Below are positions 1 through 8,892 of a DNA stretch of 64,000 bases, one piece after another. A model generated the notes under the pieces. It searched no databases and had not been told where the DNA came from. It saw only the letters and a list, made by a program, of their open reading frames with translations. Each line of letters starts with the position of its first letter. Position 1 is the first letter of the stretch. Source of the DNA: Cardiobacterium sp. Marseille-Q4385 (GTDB lineage: Bacteria > Pseudomonadota > Gammaproteobacteria > Cardiobacteriales > Cardiobacteriaceae); assembly GCF_916618745.1 (NCBI RefSeq), contig NZ_OU745373.1, positions 372,001 to 436,000 of the forward strand, given 5' to 3'. Both the position numbers and the translations under genes were made by a program.

Positions 1-80
1 GCAGCGCAGGATGCACTGCCAAATGAGGCGTGCATTGTACGGCTTTTGCCGCAAGCGGCCTAATCGGGCGAGACCGTGAC

Positions 81-113
81 CTAGCGCGGCTCATGCATGC
101 AACACGGACAGCC
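81..113 (-). pseudogene. relic of the 3' end of a small Cys-rich gene
   Basis: Read on the minus strand this ends in GCPCCMHEPR and a TAG stop, almost the same as the GCPCCMNEQR end of the intact 49-aa gene at 7770-7919. The DNA matches at 26 of 29 positions (84-112 against 7773-7801), with frame and stop position kept. An in-frame stop lies four codons upstream, so only the tail remains. The two copies bracket the RTX locus as direct repeats. The rest of 1-280 shows no convincing gene. Confidence 0.5.
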
Positions 114-280
114 ACCCTTCTATACCGAAACACCGCCTGCGATCAACAGCCCGCCTGACTGCTACTGCGCACAACGCATCGGCAACGAACACCGTGGCCG
201 AGCAGACAAAAAAATACCCAAAGCAACAAAAATAAACACTAAACATGAATAAATGATGTAAACATCGTAAGAAAAACACA

Positions 281-309
281 TTGACGCAACATTGTCTTAA
301 AGGAATAAT
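281..309 (+). promoter_or_regulatory. candidate sigma-70 promoter of the RTX locus
   Basis: TTGACG (281-286) and AATAAT (304-309) are separated by 17 bp in an AT-rich stretch that is unlike the surrounding GC-rich DNA. It lies just upstream of a strong Shine-Dalgarno sequence and three consecutive, closely spaced ORFs ending with the RTX gene. It is a prediction from the hexamers only. Confidence 0.5.
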
Positions 310-337
310 CAAGAAATTCAATCGCAAGGAGGCGTTC

Positions 338-454
338 ATGCAACAGCTCACCGCCAACACCGCATCTCCGCTACTGCGGATACCCTGCGCCACTCGGCAG
401 CATCTCCACGCTCAAACTTCCATCCCTCGTAGTGGGAGAAATACCCCATGCTGA
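338..454 (+). CDS. 38-aa leader ORF of the RTX operon
   Basis: The ATG at 338 is preceded by a near-perfect Shine-Dalgarno (AAGGAGG, 6-bp gap), the best ribosome site in this locus. The ORF ends in a TGA at 452-454, overlapping the first codons of the next gene by 7 bp, which suggests translational coupling. The predicted peptide has no recognisable domain. It may be a real small protein, a leader that couples translation, or a remnant of a longer gene. The next gene has only a weak ribosome site of its own, which favours coupling. Confidence 0.4.
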   Translation: MQQLTANTASPLLRIPCATRQHLHAQTSIPRSGRNTPC

Positions 455-1401
455 CCCCCGCCGATATCTTCAAAGCACTGGCCCTGCTGGGCAATATTCT
501 GTCCTTCGTCTATTTGGCCGTATTCCTGCTATCCCTGCGGGCGGCATGGAAATTTGTCGGTAAAACGATGGCAGATCATAAACAACGCTGCCTGCTACAA
601 AGTGCTGCCTGCCTTGCTGTTACCGCGTTATTTATGTTCCCCATCGGCAAAGACTATATGGAGCGACGAGCCTATATCCGCGAGCAGCAAGCCAAACGGG
701 ATGAATTTCAGGCGCGCTACAACAAAGCCAAAGCCATTTTTGATGAACGCTGCAAAACCGCAGGAGAAAAGATTTATTACACTGTGGAAGGCGTAGAGGG
801 AATTACGCTATTGAATGTGCCGCAGGAATACAGGCATAAGTTTGGTTCTGACCCTATGTGGGAAGGAGCAGCGTTACCTTATTCTAATGATGGAGATGAT
901 TATATTAGGTCTTTTTTAAACTGGGAAATCTATCAAAAAAACGAAAGAATAAAACGTGGATTACATCCCAATCCTGTAATGATGAGACCGGGCAGTTATG
1001 ATGCGGTTTATCCCGGCTATCAATATGTAGATGTCAGGCAAAATGATAATACCTATCTGCGTTATCGTTATCCTGCAGACGAAGATAGAGAAGATTATCG
1101 AAAAATGATAACAGAACAAGTTAACGAACACCCTGCCCGCTATGCGGTAGAATTCAAACCCATTATTGATCCTGCTGACCGGCAATATTGGGTAGCAGGA
1201 TTGACAATCAATGTGTACGACACCAAAGAAAATATCCTGATGGCAAGTGAAACGTGGTACAGCATGGAGCCCGGCCAAGGGAATAGTAATCAACGCGTAC
1301 CTTGGGCATCTGCCGATATTTGCCCGGAATTTGAATTGGATCAAAGAGATCTTATTGTATTTTTTGTCCGACAAGCAGTTAAACCCAAGCAAGGAGATTA
1401 A
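448..1401 (+). CDS. hypothetical membrane-anchored protein preceding the RTX gene
   Basis: This is a 317-aa protein of unknown function. Two hydrophobic segments (about residues 11-30 and 49-67) are followed by a charged, probably helical stretch (about 70-105) and a mostly soluble C-terminal two thirds rich in Tyr and Asp. It could be anchored in the inner membrane with the large domain outside the cytoplasm. It ends two bases before the ATG of the RTX gene, so the two are surely co-transcribed. An accessory or protective role for the RTX protein is plausible from position only. From about 850 the DNA becomes more AT-rich, as in the first half of the RTX gene, which suggests joint acquisition. 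Confidence 0.8.
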   Translation: MLTPADIFKALALLGNILSFVYLAVFLLSLRAAWKFVGKTMADHKQRCLLQSAACLAVTALFMFPIGKDYMERRAYIREQQAKRDEFQARYNKAKAIFDERCKTAGEKIYYTVEGVEGITLLNVPQEYRHKFGSDPMWEGAALPYSNDGDDYIRSFLNWEIYQKNERIKRGLHPNPVMMRPGSYDAVYPGYQYVDVRQNDNTYLRYRYPADEDREDYRKMITEQVNEHPARYAVEFKPIIDPADRQYWVAGLTINVYDTKENILMASETWYSMEPGQGNSNQRVPWASADICPEFELDQRDLIVFFVRQAVKPKQGD

Positions 1402-1403
1402 TC

Positions 1404-4400
1404 ATGTCAAGCAATCAATCGCAAAATATTCCTTCTGCTGCTGAAATGCTGGAGATGGCCAAACTACAAATCGTTGCTGAGGCCTTTTTGGAAGGACCTC
1501 TTAAAGAGAATGGGAACAGGGTGCCTACACCTAGAGAAAAACCTTATATGAAGGGAGATAGAGAATTACCTAGTATAAATAAAAAATTATTAACTATTGG
1601 CAATGACCATACAAGTAAGTTGACTGAAGCTCAAGCTGAACAATTTATGCAGGATTGGGAAGTTATTTCCTATATGCCGATCACTGATACCGGCTTTTCC
1701 GGCACCCTGTTTAGGGCAAAGCAGCCTATTGAGGATGATAAAGGTAACGTGATTGTTAAAAAAGACCAGTTGGTCATGTCTTTCCGCAGTACTGAATTTA
1801 TTGATGATAGTGCGCGTGATAATCAGGCAACCAACACGCTGGAAATTAAAGAGAAAGGCTGGGCGTTTGGCCAGATTGATGATATGGAACGTTGGTATCA
1901 GTCTTTGCGTGAAAGCAAGATTATTGGTGATGGCGAACAAATCAGCCTGACCGGGTATAGCCTGGGCGGACACTTGGCTACAGCGTTCAATATCCTGCAT
2001 CAAGATGAAGATCTTATTCATAAGACTTATACCTTTAATGGTGCCGGTGTAGGAAAGAAAGCGGATGACTCGCTAATGGATAAGGATACTTTGCAGCAGA
2101 TTATAAAAACATTTGGTGAGAATCGCAGGGCGGAAACTTTAGAAAGCCTACTTAATGTAGAAGCAAGATCTTACTATCAAAGTTTGAAAAAATCATATCA
2201 GGAACTAAAGGACACTATAAATCATAAAAATAGCAAGGAAGACAACAATAAAGTCATAAAGATTATAAAAGATAAAGAAGATAATTTTATCAAAACAGCA
2301 AATGGTTTTACTAATGCTCTTTCTCAGACAGAAGCTGGTGATCAGCAAGCTGAAAATAAAGAATTTATTAATGATATGAACCTCCTCGCAGAGGCAATTA
2401 CTAGAGCTAGAATCGTATTAGAGGAGAATAAAAGAGTAAGTGAATTAACTAGCGGCGAAGGTTCTACTCCCCCTTTGGTAAATTATAGTGATATTGCAGC
2501 TGCGAATTTTGACTACCAAGTCGCTGTGCTTTTAGCAGCCAGAAAAACTAAAGCCTATTCAGCTTGGAATGTCTTTAATGGAGAATCTGGAGCAAATAAC
2601 CTTATATTTGATGAGCGCAATGTTATTAAACAACCATATGAAGGTTTTTATGATATTTATGCTAAAAATCCACCTAGTATGGTGGCGTCTTCTCAGCTTC
2701 ATTACGGCACGGATGTTCCAATTTTAGTGGAGAATCAGCCATTAGGACGAGGGAAATACGTTAATGGGGTTGCCGACGCCAGTAATGAATATGGTGATAC
2801 GAAACTATTGGTTGATCAGTATTTTTTCACAGATTTCGGAGATACACATAGCATTGTACTGCTGACTGATTCATTAGAAGCACAGAAAACTTTATCTGAC
2901 ATTAGCAGCTCTCTATCGAAAGAGGATTTTTACAAGATACTTGCTTTATCATCTAATAAACAAACGCTAATGGATGAACATTTAATTGATGGTGCTGTAA
3001 AATATGCTCTTCAACAAGGATGGCAGGAAGTTCTAATAGCGCTTGTAGCTGCTTGGGCTGTTGGTATTCCTGGTGGCGTCATTACTAAGTTGGTGTCAAC
3101 AGGAATTGTTGGTGGAAAAATATCCATCGATAAAAAACTGCAAGAATGGGGGCTCGGCTGGACAAAAGACAGTCCCAACGCTCAAGGCTATGCAGAAGGC
3201 GATATGCTGGATAATTTTATCAATGCGCTTGCGCACACATTTGGCATTGAATCCGACCTAAAAGGAAATCCCAACGGCAACACATGGTGGGAAATGGATA
3301 GTAATGGCACAGATAAGGACGGCAATAAGCATGCCTACAGTGGTCGTAACGATGTACATAATAAACTGCAAGAAATCGCCAAACTTTTCTCCGGCGAAAA
3401 TGCCAAATACAAATTGGGGCAGGACTTCTCCATCAAACCGCTGGATCTGCAAGCAGTTAACAGTATGAGTGTAGATCTGGTGCGCAAGGATTTTGGCTAC
3501 CTCGTTGCCCTCGAAACACTTTCTCCATTTGTGCTAGCCTCAGAGAACGAGAATGGTAGTCTAAATAAGGTTTGGGAAGAGGCTTGGAAAGAAAAATATC
3601 AGCAATGGCAAGAAGATAATAAGGCTATTGCTGAAGGTAAAGAAGCAGCCTATTTTTCTGACAACTGGATCAATGACAAGATTGCCTTACTTAGTGTTAG
3701 GAACAATTACAATGAAAAAAATGAGGTAGCCAAACTTGATGTCGATCTTTATCGCAACTACAAAGAGACATATGCTGAATATAAGAAGAATTATCCCTTT
3801 GCACAAGGAAAAAGCCTCAAATCTCTTGATAGTGAGATAGATATTAAGTTTAATAATAGAGAATCATCTTATGTAGGCTCAGGACAGAACACTATAGGAA
3901 CAGTTCAGTTTGGTCATGTAGATAAAGAAAATATTCTGGAAGGCGCAATAGGTGTTGAAAATCATCTTTATGGTGGAAAAAAGGCTGATGAATTGCATGG
4001 TAGTGTAGGCCAAGATTATTTCGAAGGAGGCATTGGGCTTGATACATACTTTATCCAAAATAAAGATACGGTCTTTGACTCTGATCGTGAGGGCAAACTG
4101 GTATTTGTTAGTATGGGTAAGAGTGCAGACGAAACCCCTGTCTATTTTGCGCGAGTTGCTGCGGATCAAAATGATTGGATCAGCGTGGATGAGAAGAAGA
4201 ACAGGGATAACAAGTTCACCGCTACCCGCATTAATGATGACCTGGTGATTTCGCAGGTGGGTTCGGATAATCAGGCAACCATCAAGCAGTATTTCAAACA
4301 GAAAGAGCAGGGGCCCGTTCTCGGTGTGCAGCTGTTTGATGATGACGAACCCGTTGCTCCCGATATGGGGGATGGGTTTATCACGGGTATGCCCGGAAAA

Positions 4401-7400
4401 GAAAATGTGTACAGCTTTAATAGTTCCGGCAGTTTCAAAATCAAAGGAACCGATACGCGCGACAGCATCAATGCAGGGCCATTGAAAGCGAAAGATGAAA
4501 AGGACTTTGCACTGGTTGCGTACACCGGTGCGGGCAATGATTCGGTTTTCGGCAGTTTTGAGCGCGACTGGATCGATGGCGGCGATGATGCTGATCTTCT
4601 GAACGGCAGTCCGTTTGTGCTGCCAGGAAAGGACTGGCGTGATCCAATCAAGAAAGCGAAAGACAGCGACACCATCATCGGCGGCGGCGGTGGGGACTTC
4701 ATCAACGGCATGGCCGGTGATGATGTGCTTTACGCCAATATGCAAACAAGCCATTTGGAGAAAGGCAATGTTGTCAGCATGGAACAGGGCGACTGGGTGC
4801 TGGGCGGCGAAGGCGATGACCGTCTTTACGGCAGCGCCAATCAGGATTTCCTGCAAGGCGGCGAAGGCAGCGATACGGTCATCGGCGGTGCCGGCAACGA
4901 TATTATCCTCGGCGACGGCGTGATGCGCGCCGATGTACAGATGAAGCGGATGTTCCATAGTCTGGCGGATGAAGATCCGGATATCATGAGATACGTCCCT
5001 CATCTCTTACCCGGCGGAGTCACCCATTTTGCCCCCGAGCTTTTAAAAACCCTGACCCGTTACCCTACTTGGGAGCATACGTTTGACACGGAAGGCAAGT
5101 GGGAGCACAAGGGCAACCAGAATACCGCCAATCTACCCGCAGAGCTCGTCAGCTGGAGCATCAAAATTTTGCGCGAACAGGGCGACTATGAGATTAATGC
5201 CCCGTTCGGGCATAAGGACAAGGAGGAACACCGCGCTGCCAGTGGTGGCGCCCAGGATTTCCTCTACGGCGGCGATGGGGACGACCTCATCATCGGTCAG
5301 GACGGCGGCGACACCCTGCATGGTGGCGAGGGGGACGATATCCTCTGGGGCGACGACAACGGCCATGCGGGCAGCGGCGATATTGCGCCTGCTGAAGGGG
5401 CTGATAATGACGATACCCTCTATGGTGATGCCGGCAACGACACGCTTTATGGCGGCATCGGCAAGGACAAGCTGATAGGCGGCGCAGGCAGCGACATCCT
5501 TCGCGGTGGTGCCGACAGCGACGATTACTACTTTACAAGCAGCGAGCTGGACGAAAACACCACGGATACTGTGGACGACGACGGCAAGACTGATCACATC
5601 TATCTGGACAGCAGCCGTGCCGCCAATTTGACCTGGCGCAAGGTTGACGAGCACCACTGGGACAGCGGTCAGGGCTGGAAACTGGCGTGGTATGGCGACC
5701 GCGCGCAGATTACCTACGCTGACAAACCCGGCATCATCAGCATCCCCGTTTTTGCCAATGGTCTCTACGGGATAAATCTGGCCGATAGCAGCAGTGACGA
5801 TCCGGTGAATCCGAAACCCGTTGACCCGAATCCCGTTGACCCGAAACCCGTTGACCCGAAACCCGTTGACCCGAAACCCGTTGACCCGAAACCCGTTGAC
5901 CCGAAACCCGTTGACCCGAAACCCGTTGACCCGAAACCCGTTGACCCGAAACCCGTTGACCCGAAACCCGTTGACCCGAAACCCGTTGACCCGAAACCCG
6001 TTGACCCGAAACCCGTTGACCCGAAACCCGTTGACCCGAAACCCGTTGACCCGAAACCCGTTGACCCGAAACCCGTTGACCCGAAACCCGTTGACCCGAA
6101 ACCCGTTGACCCGAAACCCGTTGACCCGAAACCCGTTGACCCGAAACCCGTTGACCCGAAACCCGTTGACCCGAAACCCGTTGACCCGAAACCCGTTGAC
6201 CCGAAACCCGTTGACCCGAAACCCGTTGACCCGAAACCCGTTGACCCGAAACCCGTTGACCCGAAACCCGTTGACCCGAAACCCGTTGACCCGAAACCCG
6301 TTGACCCGAAACCCGTTGACCCGAAACCCGTTGACCCGAATCCCGTTGACCCGAATCCCGTTGACCCGAATCCCGTTGACCCGCAACCAGTAGAACCCGA
6401 AGCGGGCCGCACGCTGTATGGCACGAACGGGGACGACACGCTCCTCGGCGGTAACGGCGATGATCAAATCTTTGCCGGCGCGGGTAATGATCTCGTCTTT
6501 GGCCGGAACGGCAATGACAAGCTCTACGGCGACGAAGGCAATGATGAATTGCAGGGCGGCGACGGTGAAGACGAACTCTACGGCGGCAACGGCGACGATA
6601 TCCTCTTCGGCCAGAACGGCAACGACAAACTCTTTGGCGACAACGGCAACGACAAAATGGTCGGTGGCGCGGGCGAAGACGAGCTCTTCGGCGGCCACGG
6701 CGACGACCATCTCTTCGGCAATGAAGGCAATGACAAGCTCTACGGCGATGAGGGCAATGATGAATTGCAGGGTGGCGACGGTGAAGACGAACTCTACGGC
6801 GGCAACGGCGACGATATCCTCTTCGGCCAGAACGGCAACGACAAACTCCTGGGCGATGCCGGAGATGACGCTCTTGTCGGCGGCGCGGGCGAGGATGAAC
6901 TCTACGGCAGCCTGGGCAATGACCGTCTCTTTGGCAATGAGGGCAATGACATCCTCTGCGGCGAAGCCGGCAATGATGAATTGCAGGGTGGCGACGGTGA
7001 AGGCACGCTCTATGCCGGCGAGGGGGATGACATTCTCTTCGGTCAGAACGGCGACGATGTGCTCATCGGCGGTGCCCGCCACGACTACCAAAGTGGCGGC
7101 GCAGGGAATGATACTTACCGCGTCAGCAAAGGACACGGACAGGATGTCATCCACGACCGGGGCAACGATACGGATAACGACACCTTGCAACTGGAAGATA
7201 TCCGCCTGGCCGAGGTGCAATTCCGTCAGGAGGCGCAAGACCTGCTGCTCTACGGCTACAACGGCGAAGATTCACTGCGTATCCGTGATTATTTCGCTGC
7301 CGATGGCAGCAGCCGTATCGAGCGTTTTGCCTTTGCCGACAAGACGATCTCGCTTGACGATATCCGGCGGCAATCCGGTCTGGATGCGCGCAGTGCGGTA

Positions 7401-7529
7401 CAGGCACAGCAGCTGATTAACGCAATGGCGGCATTTACCGGCGCTCAGGCGGCTCCTGCGCAGATTGAGCCCCATAGCAGCAACCTGCTAACCCCGCCTC
7501 TTCTCATCAACCCATTGCAAATGCCGTAA
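1404..7529 (+). CDS. large RTX protein with lipase-like N-terminal domain and PVDPK stalk
   Basis: The 2041-aa protein has a GYSLGG nucleophile elbow (Ser186), typical of class-3 lipase-like alpha/beta hydrolases; His482 in DTHSIVLL is a possible catalytic partner. RTX nonapeptides (GGxGxDxLx type) begin near residue 860 and are dense at about 1030-1380. Then come 38 tandem PVDPK units (about 1472-1661), a second dense RTX block (about 1670-1900) with an internal duplication of about 40 residues, and a C-terminal RTX-associated domain. There is no N-terminal signal peptide, as expected for type I secretion, but no ABC/MFP secretion genes lie in this window. The likely role is a calcium-dependent secreted hydrolase or toxin; the substrate is unknown. 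The first half is AT-richer than the repeat half. Confidence 0.9.
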   Translation: MSSNQSQNIPSAAEMLEMAKLQIVAEAFLEGPLKENGNRVPTPREKPYMKGDRELPSINKKLLTIGNDHTSKLTEAQAEQFMQDWEVISYMPITDTGFSGTLFRAKQPIEDDKGNVIVKKDQLVMSFRSTEFIDDSARDNQATNTLEIKEKGWAFGQIDDMERWYQSLRESKIIGDGEQISLTGYSLGGHLATAFNILHQDEDLIHKTYTFNGAGVGKKADDSLMDKDTLQQIIKTFGENRRAETLESLLNVEARSYYQSLKKSYQELKDTINHKNSKEDNNKVIKIIKDKEDNFIKTANGFTNALSQTEAGDQQAENKEFINDMNLLAEAITRARIVLEENKRVSELTSGEGSTPPLVNYSDIAAANFDYQVAVLLAARKTKAYSAWNVFNGESGANNLIFDERNVIKQPYEGFYDIYAKNPPSMVASSQLHYGTDVPILVENQPLGRGKYVNGVADASNEYGDTKLLVDQYFFTDFGDTHSIVLLTDSLEAQKTLSDISSSLSKEDFYKILALSSNKQTLMDEHLIDGAVKYALQQGWQEVLIALVAAWAVGIPGGVITKLVSTGIVGGKISIDKKLQEWGLGWTKDSPNAQGYAEGDMLDNFINALAHTFGIESDLKGNPNGNTWWEMDSNGTDKDGNKHAYSGRNDVHNKLQEIAKLFSGENAKYKLGQDFSIKPLDLQAVNSMSVDLVRKDFGYLVALETLSPFVLASENENGSLNKVWEEAWKEKYQQWQEDNKAIAEGKEAAYFSDNWINDKIALLSVRNNYNEKNEVAKLDVDLYRNYKETYAEYKKNYPFAQGKSLKSLDSEIDIKFNNRESSYVGSGQNTIGTVQFGHVDKENILEGAIGVENHLYGGKKADELHGSVGQDYFEGGIGLDTYFIQNKDTVFDSDREGKLVFVSMGKSADETPVYFARVAADQNDWISVDEKKNRDNKFTATRINDDLVISQVGSDNQATIKQYFKQKEQGPVLGVQLFDDDEPVAPDMGDGFITGMPGKENVYSFNSSGSFKIKGTDTRDSINAGPLKAKDEKDFALVAYTGAGNDSVFGSFERDWIDGGDDADLLNGSPFVLPGKDWRDPIKKAKDSDTIIGGGGGDFINGMAGDDVLYANMQTSHLEKGNVVSMEQGDWVLGGEGDDRLYGSANQDFLQGGEGSDTVIGGAGNDIILGDGVMRADVQMKRMFHSLADEDPDIMRYVPHLLPGGVTHFAPELLKTLTRYPTWEHTFDTEGKWEHKGNQNTANLPAELVSWSIKILREQGDYEINAPFGHKDKEEHRAASGGAQDFLYGGDGDDLIIGQDGGDTLHGGEGDDILWGDDNGHAGSGDIAPAEGADNDDTLYGDAGNDTLYGGIGKDKLIGGAGSDILRGGADSDDYYFTSSELDENTTDTVDDDGKTDHIYLDSSRAANLTWRKVDEHHWDSGQGWKLAWYGDRAQITYADKPGIISIPVFANGLYGINLADSSSDDPVNPKPVDPNPVDPKPVDPKPVDPKPVDPKPVDPKPVDPKPVDPKPVDPKPVDPKPVDPKPVDPKPVDPKPVDPKPVDPKPVDPKPVDPKPVDPKPVDPKPVDPKPVDPKPVDPKPVDPKPVDPKPVDPKPVDPKPVDPKPVDPKPVDPKPVDPKPVDPKPVDPKPVDPKPVDPKPVDPNPVDPNPVDPNPVDPQPVEPEAGRTLYGTNGDDTLLGGNGDDQIFAGAGNDLVFGRNGNDKLYGDEGNDELQGGDGEDELYGGNGDDILFGQNGNDKLFGDNGNDKMVGGAGEDELFGGHGDDHLFGNEGNDKLYGDEGNDELQGGDGEDELYGGNGDDILFGQNGNDKLLGDAGDDALVGGAGEDELYGSLGNDRLFGNEGNDILCGEAGNDELQGGDGEGTLYAGEGDDILFGQNGDDVLIGGARHDYQSGGAGNDTYRVSKGHGQDVIHDRGNDTDNDTLQLEDIRLAEVQFRQEAQDLLLYGYNGEDSLRIRDYFAADGSSRIERFAFADKTISLDDIRRQSGLDARSAVQAQQLINAMAAFTGAQAAPAQIEPHSSNLLTPPLLINPLQMP
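5817..6386 (+). repeat. 15-bp in-frame tandem repeat, 38 units (PVDPK)
   Basis: A 15-bp unit (CCCGTTGACCCGAAA) is repeated 38 times inside the RTX gene, with AAT replacing AAA in one unit near the start and several near the end, and one degenerate unit following at 6387-6401. Each unit encodes P-V-D-P-K. Central units are identical at DNA level, which implies recent expansion or homogenisation and makes copy number likely to vary between strains. The encoded Pro-rich segment should form a stiff extended spacer between the two RTX blocks. Confidence 0.97.
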
Positions 7530-7542
7530 GGCACGGCAAAGA

Positions 7543-7569
7543 CAAACGCCCACCATCGGTGGGCGTTTT
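7543..7569 (+). terminator. Rho-independent terminator of the RTX gene
   Basis: AAACGCCCACC, a short loop and GGTGGGCGTTTT form a perfect GC-rich hairpin followed by T residues, 13 bp after the RTX stop codon. Confidence 0.9.
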
Positions 7570-7703
7570 GATTGGTGGATTGCTTCGTGTACGACAAAAT
7601 TAGCCTCCGCCGTGCCTACAAAACGCTTGTATTTCGGGATACGACGGAGGGGATAAATGCGCGAAGTGACGAAATCTATTCCACGAAGTCAGTGTTTACC
7701 TCG

Positions 7704-7742
7704 CTTGGCGCGAGCTTGGCGTTTATCCCGCTTGGCGACTGA
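7704..7742. repeat. cluster of CGCTTGGCG-type intergenic repeats
   Basis: Three close copies of a CGCTTGGC core lie between the RTX terminator and the small gene at 7770. The same core recurs in most long intergenic gaps of the window. Confidence 0.6.
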
Positions 7743-7769
7743 CGCAGCATTTTCCTCGCTTAGCAGCCA

Positions 7770-7919
7770 TCAGCGCTGCTCATTCATGCAACAAGGACAG
7801 CCCGGCGAATGTTCCTCGCCGTCATCGTCCTCGCTGCGTTTCGCATAGCGCCACAACAGCGTCTCGCCCTTGTCCTCTTCCTGCGGCGTGTCAGCCGTCT
7901 GTGTGCGCGGCGGCGTCAT
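7770..7919 (-). CDS. 49-aa Cys-rich small protein coupled to gshB
   Basis: The ATG (7917-7919) overlaps the gshB stop codon in an ATGA arrangement, so translation is probably coupled. The 49-aa product is acidic and ends in GCPCCMNEQR, a compact CxCC cluster that could bind a metal or be redox active. It has no family I recognise. Its association with the glutathione synthetase gene could mean a thiol- or metal-related role, but that is inference. A degenerate copy of its 3' end lies at 81-113. Confidence 0.55.
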   Translation of the reverse strand: MTPPRTQTADTPQEEDKGETLLWRYAKRSEDDDGEEHSPGCPCCMNEQR

Positions 7920-8848
7920 TCTTCCAGCCCCTGCCAGAAGCGTTCGGCAATCTTCTGCCCCGTCGCCTTTTCAATCTCGCGCATACAAGTCGGGCTGGTC
8001 ACATTCAATTCCGTCAAATAACCACCGATGACATCCAGCCCGACCAGATAAAGACGTTCAGCGGCGAGCAGCGGCTGCACCTGCTCGACAATCCACCATT
8101 CCCGCTCGGTAAGCGGCTGTACCACGCCGCGCCCACCGGCGGCGAGATTGGCGCGAAACTCTCCTTCGGCGGGCAGACGGGCGAGGCCGTGATCGACCGC
8201 TTCGCCGTTAATCACCAAAATCCGCTTGTCGCCCTCGGTAACCTTGTCGAGATAGCGCTGCACCATCAGCGTTTGCAGGCCGTCGGGATTCATCGCATCC
8301 AGAATGGCATTGGTGTTTTTGTCGCCGAGGGTAAGCTTGAACACACCGCTACCACCCATGCCGTCCAGCGGTTTTGCCACCACCTCGCCAAACTCGCGCA
8401 GAAACGCCAAAATCTCGTCTCGCGACTTGCTAATCAGCGTTTCCGGCGTGCATTGCGGCAGACGGGTAATCGCAAACTTCTCATTCATATCGCGTAGTGC
8501 TTGCGGCGGATTGACCACCCGCACGCCCTGTGCTTCCAGCAAATCCAGCATATAACTGTCGTAGATATAGCGCAGATTGAAAGGCGGATCCTTGCGCTGC
8601 AACACCACATCCACATCGCACAAATCGATCACCTCTTCATTGAGCACGCGGAAAAAATCCTCATCCTGATCAACGAGCCGCACCGTGCGCACATAGGCCT
8701 GCACATTGCCGTCGCGCACCTGCCAGTCACCCTGGTCGAACACCATCACCCGGTGCCCGCGCGCCTGCGCCGCCAGCATCAGGGCAAACGTCGTGTCCTT
8801 ATAAGGCTTGATTGACGCCAAATCATCCATCAACACCGCTATATCCAT
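7916..8848 (-). CDS. gshB: glutathione synthetase
   Basis: This is a 310-aa ATP-grasp enzyme that joins gamma-glutamylcysteine and glycine using ATP, the second step of glutathione synthesis in the cytoplasm. MDIAVLMDD opens the N-terminal domain. KPLDGMGGSGVF in the middle and ELNVTSPTCMREIE near the C-terminus are characteristic of bacterial GshB. The start at 8848 is chosen over an upstream in-frame ATG because GAGGTG lies at the right distance and the length fits the family (about 315 aa). It is divergent from gshA, with only about 45 bp between the starts, so both genes for glutathione share a control region. Glutathione is also needed by the adhC-fghA pair at 42.3 kb. Confidence 0.95.
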   Translation of the reverse strand: MDIAVLMDDLASIKPYKDTTFALMLAAQARGHRVMVFDQGDWQVRDGNVQAYVRTVRLVDQDEDFFRVLNEEVIDLCDVDVVLQRKDPPFNLRYIYDSYMLDLLEAQGVRVVNPPQALRDMNEKFAITRLPQCTPETLISKSRDEILAFLREFGEVVAKPLDGMGGSGVFKLTLGDKNTNAILDAMNPDGLQTLMVQRYLDKVTEGDKRILVINGEAVDHGLARLPAEGEFRANLAAGGRGVVQPLTEREWWIVEQVQPLLAAERLYLVGLDVIGGYLTELNVTSPTCMREIEKATGQKIAERFWQGLEE

Positions 8849-8892
8849 CACACACCTCACACAAAAAAACAGAGACCACATCATACGCTATC

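Noticed and set aside
5133..7238. 701-codon open frame on the minus strand across the RTX gene
   Set aside because: It exists because the 15-bp repeat and GGxGxD repeats have no stops in several frames. The plus-strand frame has all domain motifs and the antisense product is pure low-complexity repeat.
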